Part shown: piece after piece, positions 8,801-19,356 of the stretch
How positions within the stretch are numbered: position 1 is the stretch's first letter
Layout of the letters: every line of letters begins with the position of its first letter
Assembly: GCA_000198515.1 (NCBI GenBank)
Contig: FP929140.1
Coordinates: forward strand, 3,756,527-3,820,526
Source of the DNA: a gamma proteobacterium HdN1
GTDB taxonomy: Bacteria; Pseudomonadota; Gammaproteobacteria; Pseudomonadales; Ketobacteraceae
DNA length: 64,000 nucleotides
Direction of reading: 5' to 3'
Made by a program: the position numbers and the translations under genes
Notes under the pieces: model-generated
Told to the model about the DNA's origin: nothing
The model's database searches: none
The model's input: the letters and a program-made list of their open reading frames with translations, nothing else

Positions 8801-10889
8801 GCTCGGTGATGCGTTCGCGTCGGGTGGTTCAGCGGGTTACGATCATAAGGGCATTGGTATTACCGCGCGGGGTGCGTGGATCTCCGTGCAACGGCATTTT
8901 CGTGAGCTTGGGATCGACGTGCAGCGTGATCCGATTACCGTTGTGGGCATCGGGGATATGTCCGGCGATGTGTTCGGTAACGGCCTGTTGCGTTCGCGTT
9001 CGGTAAAATTGGTGGCGGCGTTCGATCATCGCCACGTTTTTATCGACCCGGATCCAGACCCAGAGGCCTCTTATGCCGAGCGTGAGCGGTTGTTTTTGCT
9101 GAAGCAATCTTCTTGGGATAGTTACGACAAGGCGCTGATTTCCAAAGGGGGTGGAGTATTCTCGCGGGCCGCGAAATCGGTGTCCATCACGCCCGAAATG
9201 CGGATGCGTTTTGAAATTTCGGAGGATCGTTTAACGCCGGTCGAGCTGATTTCCAAAGTTCTTCGAGCACCTGTAGATTTGGTCTGGAACGGTGGAATTG
9301 GCACCTATATTAAATCCAGCCGTGAATCCAACGCAGATGTGGGGGATAAGGCGAACGATGTGTTGCGCGTGAATGGTGGCGAAGTGCGGGCGCGGGTGAT
9401 CGGTGAGGGCGGCAACCTAGGGATGACGCAGCTCGGCCGGATTGAATACGCGCTTGCCGGTGGTTTGCTCAATACGGATTTTATTGATAATTCGGGTGGG
9501 GTGGATTGTTCGGACCACGAGGTGAATATCAAAATCCTAGTGGATTCGGTCGTTCATAACGGCGACCTTACGCTAAAACATCGCAATCAGCTGCTTGCCC
9601 AGATGACGGATGATGTTGCCGAGCTGGTACTTAAAAATAACTACCGCCAAACCCTTTGCATCAGTATTGCCAGAACCGAGTCGGTTTACCGAATGGGTGA
9701 ATATCGCCGTTATATTCGGGCGCTGGTAGAGAGTGGTCGATTGGATCGTGCTTTGGAGTTTATTCCAGCAGAGGATGAACTTCTGGAACGTCAGACTAGC
9801 AAAAAAGGCTTGGTGCGGCCAGAACTTGCGATTCTGCTTTCCTATACCAAGGAAATGTTGAAGGAGTTGCTGGCGCAGGCGGAATTGCATCAAGACCCCT
9901 ACCTTCAGCGTGAAGCCCAGCGAGCGTTTCCGGCGGTGCTGTGTGAGCGCTTTCCTGAAGCGCTGCAGCAACATAAGCTGCTCCCGCAGTTAGTGGCAAC
10001 GCAAGTGGCCAATGATATCGTGAACTATATGGGTATTACGTTCATGTATCGGATGGTGGATGCCGCCGGCTCGCAGCCTGGAGAAATTGCGCGTGCTTTT
10101 ATTGCCGCGCGCGATGCTTTTGATCTTGAAAAATGGTGGCATCAGATCGAACAGATGGACGGTCGAGTTGGGGCAGATGATCAGCTGGAAATGATGCGCC
10201 AACTGATTCGCTTGGTGCGCCGCGCGACGCGCTGGTTTTTACGGAATCATCGTTGTTCCTTGAATGTTGGGGAGATTGTTGCCCGCTTTCAGCCTGGCGT
10301 GCGAGAGGTGGCGTCTTCCTTACCAAGCGCGTTATGTGGGCGCCGTCGTGAGGAGTGGCAATCACGCTTTGATCAACTCACGGAGCGTGGTGTGCAGGAG
10401 GGGCTTGCGACCTATATCGCCGGAATTGACAGCATGATGCGCGCGCTTGCAATCATTCAGGCAGCCGAACTTGCTAAGTGTCCGGTAGAGAAAGCGGCTG
10501 CGATGTATTTTGCAATCGGCGATACCTTGGAATTGTACTGGATGTTCGAGGAAATCAGCCACCTGCAGATTGATAATCATTGGCAGGCACTGGCGCGCGA
10601 AGCTTACCGAGATGATTTGGATTGGCAGCAACGCACCCTTACAGTAGGCGTTTTGAATGCGGGATTTGAGGGAGATGTGAACGCGCAGCTGGTGCGGTGG
10701 AGCGAACTTCACGGTGATATGATTGCACGCTGGCGGCGTATGGTGGAGGAAATTCGCACCACAGAAACGCAGGAATTTGCGATGTATGGCGTGGCGCTAC
10801 GTGAGCTGATGGATCTGGCGCAGACTACGCTGCATACCGATGCGAATACGGGTACTGACTGTTCTGAGGCGTATAAGAGTGAGCCATGA
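5889..10889 (+). CDS. gdhB: NAD-specific glutamate dehydrogenase, large (180 kDa) class
   Basis: 1666 aa, the size of the Pseudomonas GdhB class rather than the short 450 aa GDH. It deaminates glutamate to 2-oxoglutarate, mostly for catabolism of amino acids. The catalytic domain lies in the second half: [20 protein letters not shown], then [13 protein letters not shown] with the catalytic Lys, and [15 protein letters not shown] for nucleotide binding. The long N-terminal region holds the ACT-like regulatory segments of this class. An alternative ATG at 5928 ([10 protein letters not shown]) would trim 13 residues; neither start has a strong ribosome site. It overlaps DUF2835 by 4 bases. Confidence 0.95.
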   Translation: [1666 protein letters not shown]

Positions 10890-11107
10890 GCTATATCATT
10901 TTTGACTTGAATTTGATGCCAGAGGAATATCAAAAGTGGTATAGCGGCCATGCCCGTACCATTGTGGTTACCGCACGGGATGGTCGTAAAATACAATTTC
11001 CGGTAAAACACCTCCAGCGCTTCGTTTCACATTCTGGGGTAAAGGGCACGTTTGCAATTTATTTTGACGCAAAACAGCGCTTTAAAGGCATAAAAAGGCT
11101 GGTTTAG
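10886..11107 (+). CDS. DUF2835 family protein
   Basis: 73 aa. The pattern of an early YxxWY motif, RTIVVTARDGRKIQFPVKHL, RFVSHSGVKGTFAIYFD and a final basic KGIKRLV is that of DUF2835, a small family of unknown function found mainly in gammaproteobacteria. It overlaps gdhB through ATGA, so it is translationally coupled and probably cotranscribed. Its stop codon lies inside the strong hairpin at 11097-11133. Confidence 0.85.
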   Translation: MSYIIFDLNLMPEEYQKWYSGHARTIVVTARDGRKIQFPVKHLQRFVSHSGVKGTFAIYFDAKQRFKGIKRLV

Positions 11108-11133
11108 CGGCATGATCCGCCGCTAAACCAGCC
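11092..11133 (-). terminator. Perfect 15-bp stem terminator between DUF2835 and dapL
   Basis: GGCTGGTTTAGCGGC (11097-11111) and GCCGCTAAACCAGCC (11119-11133) pair perfectly around a 7-base loop. On the minus strand the stem is followed by TTTTT, making an intrinsic terminator for dapL. On the plus strand there is no T-tract, but the stem covers the DUF2835 stop codon and could stabilise the gdhB message. Confidence 0.85.
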
Positions 11134-11146
11134 TGTTAGAGAGGCG

Positions 11147-12370
11147 TCAACCTAACGCCTTTGCAATACGTTGCATGGCAAGGACGACGTTTTCGTGACT
11201 GTTAAATGCGCTGATCCGGATATGCCCTTGCCCACAGGAGCCGAACCCTGCACCCGGCGTGCAAACAACCCCTGCACGCTCTAGCAGCAGATCGAAAAAG
11301 TCCCACGCATCTCGGCCGGTATTCACCCAGATATAGGGTGAATTGTCGCCGCCCACGCAAGAGAATCCAATTTGCTGTATCACGCTACGAATATGCGCGG
11401 CATTCTCTAGATAGCCATCGGTGAGTGCGCGTATTTCACTCTGCCCTTGGGGGCTGAACACCGCTTCGGCAGCCCGCTGTACGGGGTAGGAAACACCGTT
11501 GAACTTGGTTGTGTGGCGGCGATTCCAGAGCGCGTGCAGGGAGACTTTTTCGCCCGTCTCGGTATAGCCAAAACATGCCTTTGGCACCACAGTATAGGCG
11601 CAACGCACGCCGGTGAAGCCCGCCGTTTTCGAGAAACTCCGAAATTCAATGGCGACTTCATTGGCGCCCGGAATTTCGTAAATAGAATGAGGAAGGTCGG
11701 GGTCGCGGATAAATGCTTCATACGCAGCGTCAAAAAGAATCAGTGAGCGATTCTTGCGTGCGTATTCCACCCATGCAGTAAGCTGCTCACGGTTTAACGT
11801 CGCGCCTGTCGGATTGTTCGGTGAGCAAAGATAAATCAGATCAGCAGAGGTGGTGGGTATTTCGGGCAGATAACCGTTCTCGATGGTGCAGGGAAGGTAG
11901 GTGATTCTGTCGTAACGATCACCCTTCAGGGCACCTGCGCGGCCCGCCATGACGTTGGTGTCCACATAGACGGGGTAAACGGGGTCTGGAATGGCAAGGC
12001 GAGTGTCATTGGAAAAGAGTTCTTGGATATTCCCCGTATCGCATTTGGCTCCGTCGCTTACGAAAATCTCATCGGGTGAGATGTCGGCGCCGCGTGCCTG
12101 AAAATCGTGAATTGCGATGGCTTCGCGCAGGAATCCATAGCCCTGCTCGGGGCCGTAGCCGCGAAAGCTGCTGGCGGTGCCGAGCTCATCCACCGCTTGA
12201 TGAAAAGCGTTGAGGCAGGCGGTGGGCAGGGGCTGGGTTACGTCGCCGATGCCTAGCCGAATGATTTCTTTCTCAGGATGGAGTTGCTGGAAGGCTTGTA
12301 CCCGTTTGGCAATCGTAGAAAACAGGTAGCTTGTTTGCAGTTGCAGGTAATTCTCGTTGATTTTGATCAT
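11147..12370 (-). CDS. dapL: LL-diaminopimelate aminotransferase
   Basis: 407 aa, the usual DapL length. This PLP enzyme converts tetrahydrodipicolinate directly to LL-diaminopimelate using glutamate, bypassing the acylated dapD/dapC/dapE steps. Matching segments are [73 protein letters not shown] and the PLP-lysine block [15 protein letters not shown]. Twelve upstream in-frame codons from 12406 are not part of the family, so [17 protein letters not shown] at 12370 is used. It lies next to gltBD, which make its amino donor. Confidence 0.92.
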   Translation of the reverse strand: MIKINENYLQLQTSYLFSTIAKRVQAFQQLHPEKEIIRLGIGDVTQPLPTACLNAFHQAVDELGTASSFRGYGPEQGYGFLREAIAIHDFQARGADISPDEIFVSDGAKCDTGNIQELFSNDTRLAIPDPVYPVYVDTNVMAGRAGALKGDRYDRITYLPCTIENGYLPEIPTTSADLIYLCSPNNPTGATLNREQLTAWVEYARKNRSLILFDAAYEAFIRDPDLPHSIYEIPGANEVAIEFRSFSKTAGFTGVRCAYTVVPKACFGYTETGEKVSLHALWNRRHTTKFNGVSYPVQRAAEAVFSPQGQSEIRALTDGYLENAAHIRSVIQQIGFSCVGGDNSPYIWVNTGRDAWDFFDLLLERAGVVCTPGAGFGSCGQGHIRISAFNSHENVVLAMQRIAKALG

Positions 12371-12463
12371 CGTAGGCAGCCTCAAAACGTACGCAGTGGT
12401 GAGCACTGCGCACGCTGTATTGTGGTGGAAGATGGCTTTGAAGGTCGCTTCTAAGGTGCGAGA

Positions 12464-13930
12464 TTAACGTGGCAACGTAGTCGCGCCCATTAAATACTCG
12501 TCAATGGCTCTTGCCGCTTGGCGGCCTTCCCGAATTGCCCAAACCACCAGTGATTGGCCGCGCCGCATATCGCCTGCCGCAAAAACCTTTTCTACGTTGG
12601 TGGCGTAGCCACCTTTGGTTTCTACGGAAGCACGTGCGTTTCCGCGTGAGTCTTTCTCTACGCCGAAGCCGGCGAGAATGGATTCAACGGGGCTGACAAA
12701 TCCCATGGCCAAAAGCACGAGGTCTGCTTTCCAGAGCTGTTCGGTGCCTTCTACTTCAATGAAGCGGCCGTCTTTCATTTCGACGTGAACGGTTTTGAGC
12801 CCGGTAAGCTGGCCTTTTTTGCCTACAAATTCTTTGGTCGCAATCGCAAACTCGCGCTCACAGCCTTCTTTATGGCTAGAGGAAGTGCGGAGTTTGTACG
12901 GCCAATAGGGCCAGGTCAGCGCCTTGTTTTCTTCTTCCGGTGGGCGTGGCATCAATTCAAATTGCACAACGCTGCTGGCGCCGTGGCGATTGGATGTGCC
13001 CACGCAATCCGAACCCGTATCACCGCCGCCGATCACGATTACATGCTTGCCATCGGCCCGGATTTGCTCGGGTACGGCTACCCCAGCATTGACGCGATTT
13101 TGCTGCGGTAAAAATTCCATCGCAAAATGTACGCCCTTCAGATCGCGTCCAGGGACGGGCAAATCGCGGGATTGTTCAGAACCGCCTGTGAGCAATACCG
13201 CATCGAATTCTTTGAGCAATTGCTTGGGGGAAACCGACTGTGTTGCCCAATTCGTTACTTTGCTGTCAGCCGGCATTTCACCTACAAGGGTGTTGGTGCG
13301 AATCGTTACGCCTTCTGCCACCATCTGCTCTACGCGGCGGTCGATGTGGGCTTTATCCAGTTTGAAATCGGGGATGCCAAAGCGCAGCAAGCCGCCAACT
13401 TTGTCATTTTTTTCAAACAGGGTAACGTCGTGGCCTGCGCGCGCAAGTTGTTGCGCTGCCGCCATTCCGGCAGGGCCGGAGCCGACGACGGCCACTTTTT
13501 TGCCCGTTTTCGTCAGCGCGGGCTGCGGTACAACCCAGCCTTCCTGATAAGCGCGATCAATGATGGCATGCTCAATGGATTTAATTCCCACTGGCTGACG
13601 GTTAATGTTCAGGGTGCAGGCAGCCTCGCAAGGGGCAGGGCAGATGCGGCCCGTAAATTCTGGAAAGTTATTGGTAGAGTGCAACACTTCAATCGCGGAT
13701 TTCCAGTTGTCGCGATAGACCAGGTCGTTAAAATCCGGAATGATGTTGTTGACAGGGCAGCCGTTATTGCAGAACGGGGTTCCGCAGTCCATGCAACGAG
13801 CGCCTTGTTGGCGTGATTGCTCGGGGGTGAGCGTGTGTACGAATTCTTTATAGTTTTTGACGCGCACGTTTACGTCATCGTATTTTTCTTCGATGCGCTC
13901 AAATTCGATAAAGCCAGTAATTTTTCCCAT
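12464..13930 (-). CDS. gltD: Glutamate synthase (NADPH) small subunit
   Basis: 488 aa. The beta subunit takes electrons from NADPH through FAD and Fe-S clusters to GltB. The N-terminal cysteine region ([16 protein letters not shown], then [12 protein letters not shown]) binds the clusters. The FAD fold [19 protein letters not shown] is near residue 149 and a second nucleotide fold, [13 protein letters not shown], near residue 300 binds NADPH. A C-terminal [16 protein letters not shown] completes the flavin site. It is 40 bases downstream of gltB in one operon, separated by a short palindrome. Confidence 0.97.
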   Translation of the reverse strand: MGKITGFIEFERIEEKYDDVNVRVKNYKEFVHTLTPEQSRQQGARCMDCGTPFCNNGCPVNNIIPDFNDLVYRDNWKSAIEVLHSTNNFPEFTGRICPAPCEAACTLNINRQPVGIKSIEHAIIDRAYQEGWVVPQPALTKTGKKVAVVGSGPAGMAAAQQLARAGHDVTLFEKNDKVGGLLRFGIPDFKLDKAHIDRRVEQMVAEGVTIRTNTLVGEMPADSKVTNWATQSVSPKQLLKEFDAVLLTGGSEQSRDLPVPGRDLKGVHFAMEFLPQQNRVNAGVAVPEQIRADGKHVIVIGGGDTGSDCVGTSNRHGASSVVQFELMPRPPEEENKALTWPYWPYKLRTSSSHKEGCEREFAIATKEFVGKKGQLTGLKTVHVEMKDGRFIEVEGTEQLWKADLVLLAMGFVSPVESILAGFGVEKDSRGNARASVETKGGYATNVEKVFAAGDMRRGQSLVVWAIREGRQAARAIDEYLMGATTLPR

Positions 13931-13958
13931 GATACTAACTCCGCGTATTCGCTTGAGT

Positions 13959-13980
13959 AAGCGCCTAGTGCTAGGCGCTT
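13959..13980 (-). repeat. Palindrome at the gltB stop codon
   Basis: AAGCGCCTAG-TG-CTAGGCGCTT is a 10-bp perfect inverted repeat covering the gltB stop codon, with no T-tract. It probably forms an mRNA hairpin between gltB and gltD that affects stability or relative expression rather than a full terminator. Confidence 0.6.
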
Positions 13981-16900
13981 TCCCGGGTGGAATGGGTATT
14001 CAGTTGTTGTGCGATCAGATCGTTCAGCGCGCGCCGATATTCATGTGGAAATACCTTCACGAAGCGAGCGCGTGCTTCTGGCCAGTTCTCTAGCAGTTCG
14101 CGCGCGCGGTGCGAACCGGTCCAGCGCTGGTGATCCTGTAGCAGCCCTTTCAGAAGAACCTCATCTGCAACGCCGTTGTGTGGGGGAATTTCCGCTTCGG
14201 CCTGTTCCTCTACGGAAAGAACCGGGTCGAGGCTGACTTGGGCGGTGTTGCAGCGTTTGGCAAATTCGCCGTCTTCGTCATACACATAGGCCACGCCGCC
14301 CGACATCCCCGCTGCAAAATTGCGACCGGTTTTGCCGAGAACTACCACGGTTCCGCCCGTCATGTATTCGCAGCCGTGATCGCCGGTGCCCTCTACTACG
14401 GCCGTTGCGCCGGAGAGTCGAACACCAAAGCGCTCGCCCGCAATGCCACGGAAAAAGGCTTCACCCGCCGTTGCGCCGTAGAGCACGGTATTCCCGACGA
14501 TGATGTTCTGCTCTGCACGCCCCTGAAAATCGACGTTAGGACGAATCAGCAGCTTTCCACCCGATAAACCTTTGCCGGTGTAGTCGTTGGCTTCGCCGGT
14601 CAGGGAGAAGGTGATCCCTTGGGCGAGGAACGCGCCGAAGCTTTGCCCGCCGGTACCTTCGAATTGAACGTGAATGCTATCGTCTGGCAATCCTTCCGAG
14701 CGTCTCTTGATTAGTTCACCCGAAAGCATCGCGCCCACGGTACGGTGAACGTTACGCACCCGCTCCACAAACTGCACTCTCTCGCCTTTCTCCAAGGCTG
14801 CGCGCGACTTGGCAATCAGACGGAAATCCAGCGACTTATCCAGCGCGTGATCCTGCCCGCTCGTGTGCAGGCGTGGAACTTCGACAGGTGCGGAAGGAAG
14901 CGCAAATACGCGGCTAAAATCCAGACCTTTGGCTTTCCAGTGCTCAATGCCTTTGCGGGTATCGAGCAGATCTGCACGTCCAATCAAGTCGTCAAACCTA
15001 CGAATCCCAAGCTGGGCCATAATGCGGCGTGCTTCTTCGGCGATAAAGAAAAAGAAGTTCACCACGTCTTCTGGCTTGCCGGAAAACTTTTTACGCAGCT
15101 CTGGGTCTTGCGTGGCAACACCCACGGGGCAGGTGTTCAAGTGGCATTTACGCATCATGATGCAGCCGGAAACCACCAGCGGCGCCGTTGCAAAACCAAA
15201 TTCATCTGCACCCAAAAGTGCGCCGATTACCACATCGCGGCCGGTTTTCATTTGGCCGTCGGCCTGCACCCGCACGCGACCGCGCAGGCGGTTGAGGACG
15301 AGCGTTTGTTGGGTTTCGGCAAGGCCAAGTTCCCACGGCGTGCCGGCGTGTTTGATGGAAGTCAAAGGCGATGCGCCGGTACCGCCGTCGTGACCGGCGA
15401 TCACGATGTGGTCGGCTTTGGCTTTGGCAACGCCTGCCGCGACCGTGCCTACGCCCACTTCGGATACCAGTTTCACTGAAATATCAGCGCGCGGATTGAC
15501 GTTTTTAAGGTCGTGTATCAGCTGCGCTAAGTCTTCGATGGAATAAATATCGTGGTGTGGGGGTGGTGAAATCAGGCCGACGCCGGGCACGGAGTGGCGC
15601 AATTTTCCGATGTAAGGGGATACCTTGCCGCCGGGTAGCTGGCCGCCTTCGCCGGGTTTTGCACCTTGCGCCATTTTGATCTGGATTTGATCGGCAGAAA
15701 CCAAATATTCGGTATTTACACCAAAACGGCCGGAAGCCACCTGCTTGATCTTCGAGCGCAGGCTGTCGCCTTCTTTCATGATGTAATCGACTTCTACCAC
15801 GTCGCCAATCACGTCGGAGAGCTTGGTTCCGGTTTTGATTTTGCCGCCTTTCAATTCCTCACGATAACGCGCAGGGTCTTCGCCGCCTTCGCCGGTATTG
15901 CTTTTGCCGCCGATGCGGTTCATCGCAATTGCAAGGTTGGTGTGCGCTTCTGTCGAGATGGAGCCGAGCGACATTGCGCCGGTTGCAAAGCGCTTTACGA
16001 TCTCAGCAGCGGATTCCACTTCTTCAACAGGGATGATGCGGGCTGGGTCGATCTTAAATTCGAACAGGCCGCGAAGCGTCATGTGCCGCTGGGATTGGTC
16101 GTTAATGATGTGCGCATATTCTTCGAAGGTTTCATAACGATTGGAGCGAGTGCTGTGTTGTAACTTTGCAATCGCGTCCGGCGTCCACATATGTTCTTCG
16201 CCGCGAACGCGCCATGCGTATTCGCCGCCCGTTTCCAGCATGTTGGCAAGTACGGGGTCATCGCCAAAAGCACGCTGGTGGTTGCGGATGGCTTGCTCGG
16301 CAACTTCAAAAATACCGATGCCGCCGATTTGGCTGGGCGTGCCGGTAAAATATTTTTTGACGAGTTCCTCGTTCAGGCCGATAGCTTCAAAAATCTGTGC
16401 GCCGCAGTAGGACATGTACGTGCTGATGCCCATTTTGGACATGATTTTTGATAAGCCTTTGCCTATCGCTTTGATAAAGTGATAGGCGGCTTTTTCGGGA
16501 GTGATGCCCATTTGTGGTGCAAGGTCTGCGAGGCTTTCCAAGGCAAGATAGGGGTGGATGGCTTCTGCCCCATAGCCGGCCAATACCGCAAAATGGTGGA
16601 CTTCGCGAGCGGTTGCCGTTTCGACCACCAGACCGGCAGAAGTACGCATCCCCATACGGATTAAATGGTGGTGAATTGCAGAGAGGGCAAGCAGCGCAGG
16701 GATGGCGATATTGTCACGATCCATGCCGCGGTCGCTCAAAATCAGGATGTTGCTTCCTGAGCGAATCGCTTCTACCGCTTCCGCGCACAAATAGGCAATA
16801 CGTGCTTCGACGCCTTCTTTGCCCCAGGCAACGGGATAGGTAATGTCGATTTCGTGGGTACGGAATTTTCCGCCGGTACGCTTTTCGACTTTGCGCAGCT

Positions 16901-18698
16901 TGGCCATGTCGTTAGCATCCAGCACCGGTTGTTTTATTTCCAAACGAATCGGCGGGTTGACGGCGTTGATGTCCAGCAAATTCGGGCGCGGGCCGATAAA
17001 CGACACCAGCGACATCACCACCGCTTCCCGTATCGGGTCGATCGGCGGGTTGGTGACCTGTGCAAATAGCTGCCGGAAATAGTGGTACAGAGGCTTGCTG
17101 CGCTCTGAAAGCACGGCCAGCGGGGAGTCGTTCCCCATTGAGCCAATCGCTTCTTCGCCACCTGTTCCCATGGGCAGGAGCATGAATTTAATATCTTCTT
17201 GGGTGTAACCAAACGCCTGCTGACGATCGAGCAGCGATTCCCGATACAGGCGCGGTTCTGCGCTTGCCTCGATGTGATCCAAGTGAATCCGAACGCTTTC
17301 AATCCACTGACGATAAGGTTTTGCGGAAGAAAACTGCGCTTTTAGCTCCTCATCCTCAATGATGCGGCCTTGCTCCAAGTCGATCATAAACATTTTGCCG
17401 GGCTGCAAACGCCACTTACGCGCAATGTTATTTTCCGGAATCGGCAGAACGCCAGCTTCAGAGGCGAGTACGACAAAATCATCGTGAGTCACGATAAAAC
17501 GCGCGGGCCGCAGGCCGTTACGGTCTAGCGTTGCACCAATCTGGCGGCCGTCGGTGAATACCATCGCGGCGGGGCCGTCCCATGGTTCGAGCATAGCGGC
17601 GTGGTATTCGTAAAAGGCGCGGCGCTGTTCGTCCATCAGAGTGTGCTGTTCCCACGCTTCGGGAATCATCATCATGGCGGCCTGCGCAAGCGGGTAGCCC
17701 GACATCACCAACAGTTCCAGCGTGTTATCGAAGGTGGCCGTATCGGATTGCCCTTCCATACTGATGGGGTAGAGCTTTTTCAGGTCGGTGCCCAATACGG
17801 GCGATTTCATCACGCCTTCGCGGGCACGCATCCAGTTAAAGTTGCCTTTAACGGTATTGATCTCGCCGTTATGCGCCACCATCCGGTAGGGGTGGGCGAG
17901 CGGCCAAGAGGGGAATGTGTTGGTCGAAAAACGCTGGTGCACCAGTGCCAGTGCCGATACGACACGCTCATCGCGCAGGTCGAGATAGTATTTTCCTACC
18001 TGATCGGCGAGCAGCAGCCCCTTATAGATCACGGTACGGCATGACATGCTGGGTACATAGTATTCTGAGCTGTGCGTAAGCATCAGACCGGTGATTTTTG
18101 CAGAGGCGGTTTTCCGAATCACATAGAGTTTGCGCTCTAGCGCATCGGGCACAAGAATGTCCGGCCCACGGCCGATAAATACTTGGCGAATGATCGGCTC
18201 GTTTGCGCGTACTGCGGGCGACATCGGCATGTTGCGATCTACCGGCACATCGCGCCAGCCGAGCAGGATTTGTTTTTCGTTGGCAATGGCGCGTTCGAGT
18301 TCACGAATGCAGGCTTCGCGTGACGCAGCTTCTTTTGGCAAAAAGACCATCCCTACGCCGTAATCGCCGGGTGGTGGCAGCGTGATCCCTTGGCGCGCCA
18401 TTTCTGCGCGGTAGAAAGCATCCGGAATCTGAATCAAAAGACCCGCACCATCGCCCATGAGTGGGTCTGCACCTACCGCACCGCGATGGTCGATATTTTC
18501 AAGAATCTTCAACCCTTGGGTTACGATCGCGTGTGATTTAACGCCCTTAATGTGGGCGATAAAACCAACGCCGCATGCGTCGTGTTCGGCGTTCGCATAC
18601 AGGCCGGTTTCAGTGGCCGCGCGAATTTCTTCGGCGGTCGCAGTGGTAAGAGGAGAGATGTCTTCGGGAAATCTGGGTTCCGAATCCGCCTGTATCAT
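13971..18698 (-). CDS. gltB: Glutamate synthase (NADPH) large subunit
   Basis: 1575 aa. GltB splits glutamine and condenses the ammonia with 2-oxoglutarate to form glutamate. The N-terminal glutaminase begins after a propeptide at [11 protein letters not shown], where the first Cys is the nucleophile. The FMN/synthase domain contains [10 protein letters not shown] and [14 protein letters not shown], and the 3Fe-4S cysteines are in [19 protein letters not shown]. The C-terminal GXGXG repeat helix has several GGxxVVLG-like turns. The start at 18698 is chosen because GGAGCG precedes MIQADSE; a longer frame to 18758 has no family support. It is first gene of gltBD. Confidence 0.96.
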   Translation of the reverse strand: MIQADSEPRFPEDISPLTTATAEEIRAATETGLYANAEHDACGVGFIAHIKGVKSHAIVTQGLKILENIDHRGAVGADPLMGDGAGLLIQIPDAFYRAEMARQGITLPPPGDYGVGMVFLPKEAASREACIRELERAIANEKQILLGWRDVPVDRNMPMSPAVRANEPIIRQVFIGRGPDILVPDALERKLYVIRKTASAKITGLMLTHSSEYYVPSMSCRTVIYKGLLLADQVGKYYLDLRDERVVSALALVHQRFSTNTFPSWPLAHPYRMVAHNGEINTVKGNFNWMRAREGVMKSPVLGTDLKKLYPISMEGQSDTATFDNTLELLVMSGYPLAQAAMMMIPEAWEQHTLMDEQRRAFYEYHAAMLEPWDGPAAMVFTDGRQIGATLDRNGLRPARFIVTHDDFVVLASEAGVLPIPENNIARKWRLQPGKMFMIDLEQGRIIEDEELKAQFSSAKPYRQWIESVRIHLDHIEASAEPRLYRESLLDRQQAFGYTQEDIKFMLLPMGTGGEEAIGSMGNDSPLAVLSERSKPLYHYFRQLFAQVTNPPIDPIREAVVMSLVSFIGPRPNLLDINAVNPPIRLEIKQPVLDANDMAKLRKVEKRTGGKFRTHEIDITYPVAWGKEGVEARIAYLCAEAVEAIRSGSNILILSDRGMDRDNIAIPALLALSAIHHHLIRMGMRTSAGLVVETATAREVHHFAVLAGYGAEAIHPYLALESLADLAPQMGITPEKAAYHFIKAIGKGLSKIMSKMGISTYMSYCGAQIFEAIGLNEELVKKYFTGTPSQIGGIGIFEVAEQAIRNHQRAFGDDPVLANMLETGGEYAWRVRGEEHMWTPDAIAKLQHSTRSNRYETFEEYAHIINDQSQRHMTLRGLFEFKIDPARIIPVEEVESAAEIVKRFATGAMSLGSISTEAHTNLAIAMNRIGGKSNTGEGGEDPARYREELKGGKIKTGTKLSDVIGDVVEVDYIMKEGDSLRSKIKQVASGRFGVNTEYLVSADQIQIKMAQGAKPGEGGQLPGGKVSPYIGKLRHSVPGVGLISPPPHHDIYSIEDLAQLIHDLKNVNPRADISVKLVSEVGVGTVAAGVAKAKADHIVIAGHDGGTGASPLTSIKHAGTPWELGLAETQQTLVLNRLRGRVRVQADGQMKTGRDVVIGALLGADEFGFATAPLVVSGCIMMRKCHLNTCPVGVATQDPELRKKFSGKPEDVVNFFFFIAEEARRIMAQLGIRRFDDLIGRADLLDTRKGIEHWKAKGLDFSRVFALPSAPVEVPRLHTSGQDHALDKSLDFRLIAKSRAALEKGERVQFVERVRNVHRTVGAMLSGELIKRRSEGLPDDSIHVQFEGTGGQSFGAFLAQGITFSLTGEANDYTGKGLSGGKLLIRPNVDFQGRAEQNIIVGNTVLYGATAGEAFFRGIAGERFGVRLSGATAVVEGTGDHGCEYMTGGTVVVLGKTGRNFAAGMSGGVAYVYDEDGEFAKRCNTAQVSLDPVLSVEEQAEAEIPPHNGVADEVLLKGLLQDHQRWTGSHRARELLENWPEARARFVKVFPHEYRRALNDLIAQQLNTHSTRESA

Positions 18699-19018
18699 GC
18701 TGGCGCTCCACAACGTAGTGATTGCGGCACTGAGAGTCTTTGCGTGCCTGCAATGCAATGATTAGAGAAAATGTTCAGGTGAGAAAATAGCTCGTTTAGA
18801 GCAATTCGTTCTGCAAGGAGGCGGGATACACGCGAGCAAGCGGCACAAAAGTGGGCAGCAGGATTGAACCGGCGCCCCTTGCAGATACGTTAAAGCAAGG
18901 AACGCGCCAATATATGAATGCGTTGATTTTTAAGGGGGTTTAATAAAGATTGGGGCGATGTTGCGATGGGGTGGGGCGGTAAGGCGGCTGGTTTGCACCA
19001 AGTCGGTGCGTTCGCGCA
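18699..19018 (-). other. Leader and promoter region of gltBD, no gene seen
   Basis: No open frame with family features, no tRNA and no toxin partner for the neighbouring ParD gene could be found. It should hold the gltB promoter. AT-rich patches around 18910-18960 could be promoter elements, but no convincing -35/-10 pair or sigma-54 site was found. Confidence 0.5.
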
Positions 19019-19276
19019 TTATTGTTGTGCAGGGCAACCGAATGGTGCGGCACGCTTACGGGCTTTAAACGCTTCAAAGTCGAACGGGCGCGGCTCGCCG
19101 GATTCAAGGCCAGCGTTCAGCGCATCTTGCAGCGCCTTCACCTTGGTTTCGTGCTCTTCCAGCAGTCGCAGCCCCGCCCTCACCACGTCGCTTGCCGATC
19201 CATAGCGCCCGCCTTGCACTTGGGAATCAATAAAGTTGGTGAAGTGTTGTCCGAGGGATACGGATGTGTTTCGCAT
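19019..19276 (-). CDS. parD: ParD-type ribbon-helix-helix antitoxin, orphan
   Basis: 85 aa. MRNTSVSLGQHFTNFIDSQV followed by GRYGSASDVVRAGLRLLEEHE is the DNA-binding and dimerisation part of type II ParD antitoxins, and the acidic tail region would wrap the toxin. In a normal pair, parE would follow immediately on the same strand, but the 320 bases downstream up to gltB have no such frame. It has a good AAGGAG site and its own operator-like palindrome upstream. It may be a remnant or an anti-addiction antitoxin. Confidence 0.85.
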   Translation of the reverse strand: MRNTSVSLGQHFTNFIDSQVQGGRYGSASDVVRAGLRLLEEHETKVKALQDALNAGLESGEPRPFDFEAFKARKRAAPFGCPAQQ

Positions 19277-19298
19277 GGGAATTCTCCTTGGTTCGCTG

Positions 19299-19319
19299 CC
19301 AATATATACTAAATATTGG
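19299..19319 (-). promoter_or_regulatory. Operator-like palindrome before orphan parD
   Basis: CCAATAT and ATATTGG form perfect 7-bp arms separated by 7 bases, 22 bases upstream of the parD start. The position and AT-rich centre suit an autoregulatory site over the -10 region, as usual for RHH antitoxins. Confidence 0.5.
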
Positions 19320-19356
19320 TATTAAGCATCACCGAGGCCGGCCCAATTTGATCTAT

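Noticed and set aside
15666-17082. Long open frames on the plus strand opposite gltB
   Set aside because: They mirror gltB codon structure and show no recognisable domain.
18860-18885. tRNA-like T-arm (GGTTCAATCC on the minus strand) upstream of gltB
   Set aside because: The flanking stems do not pair and no acceptor, D or anticodon arm can be built.
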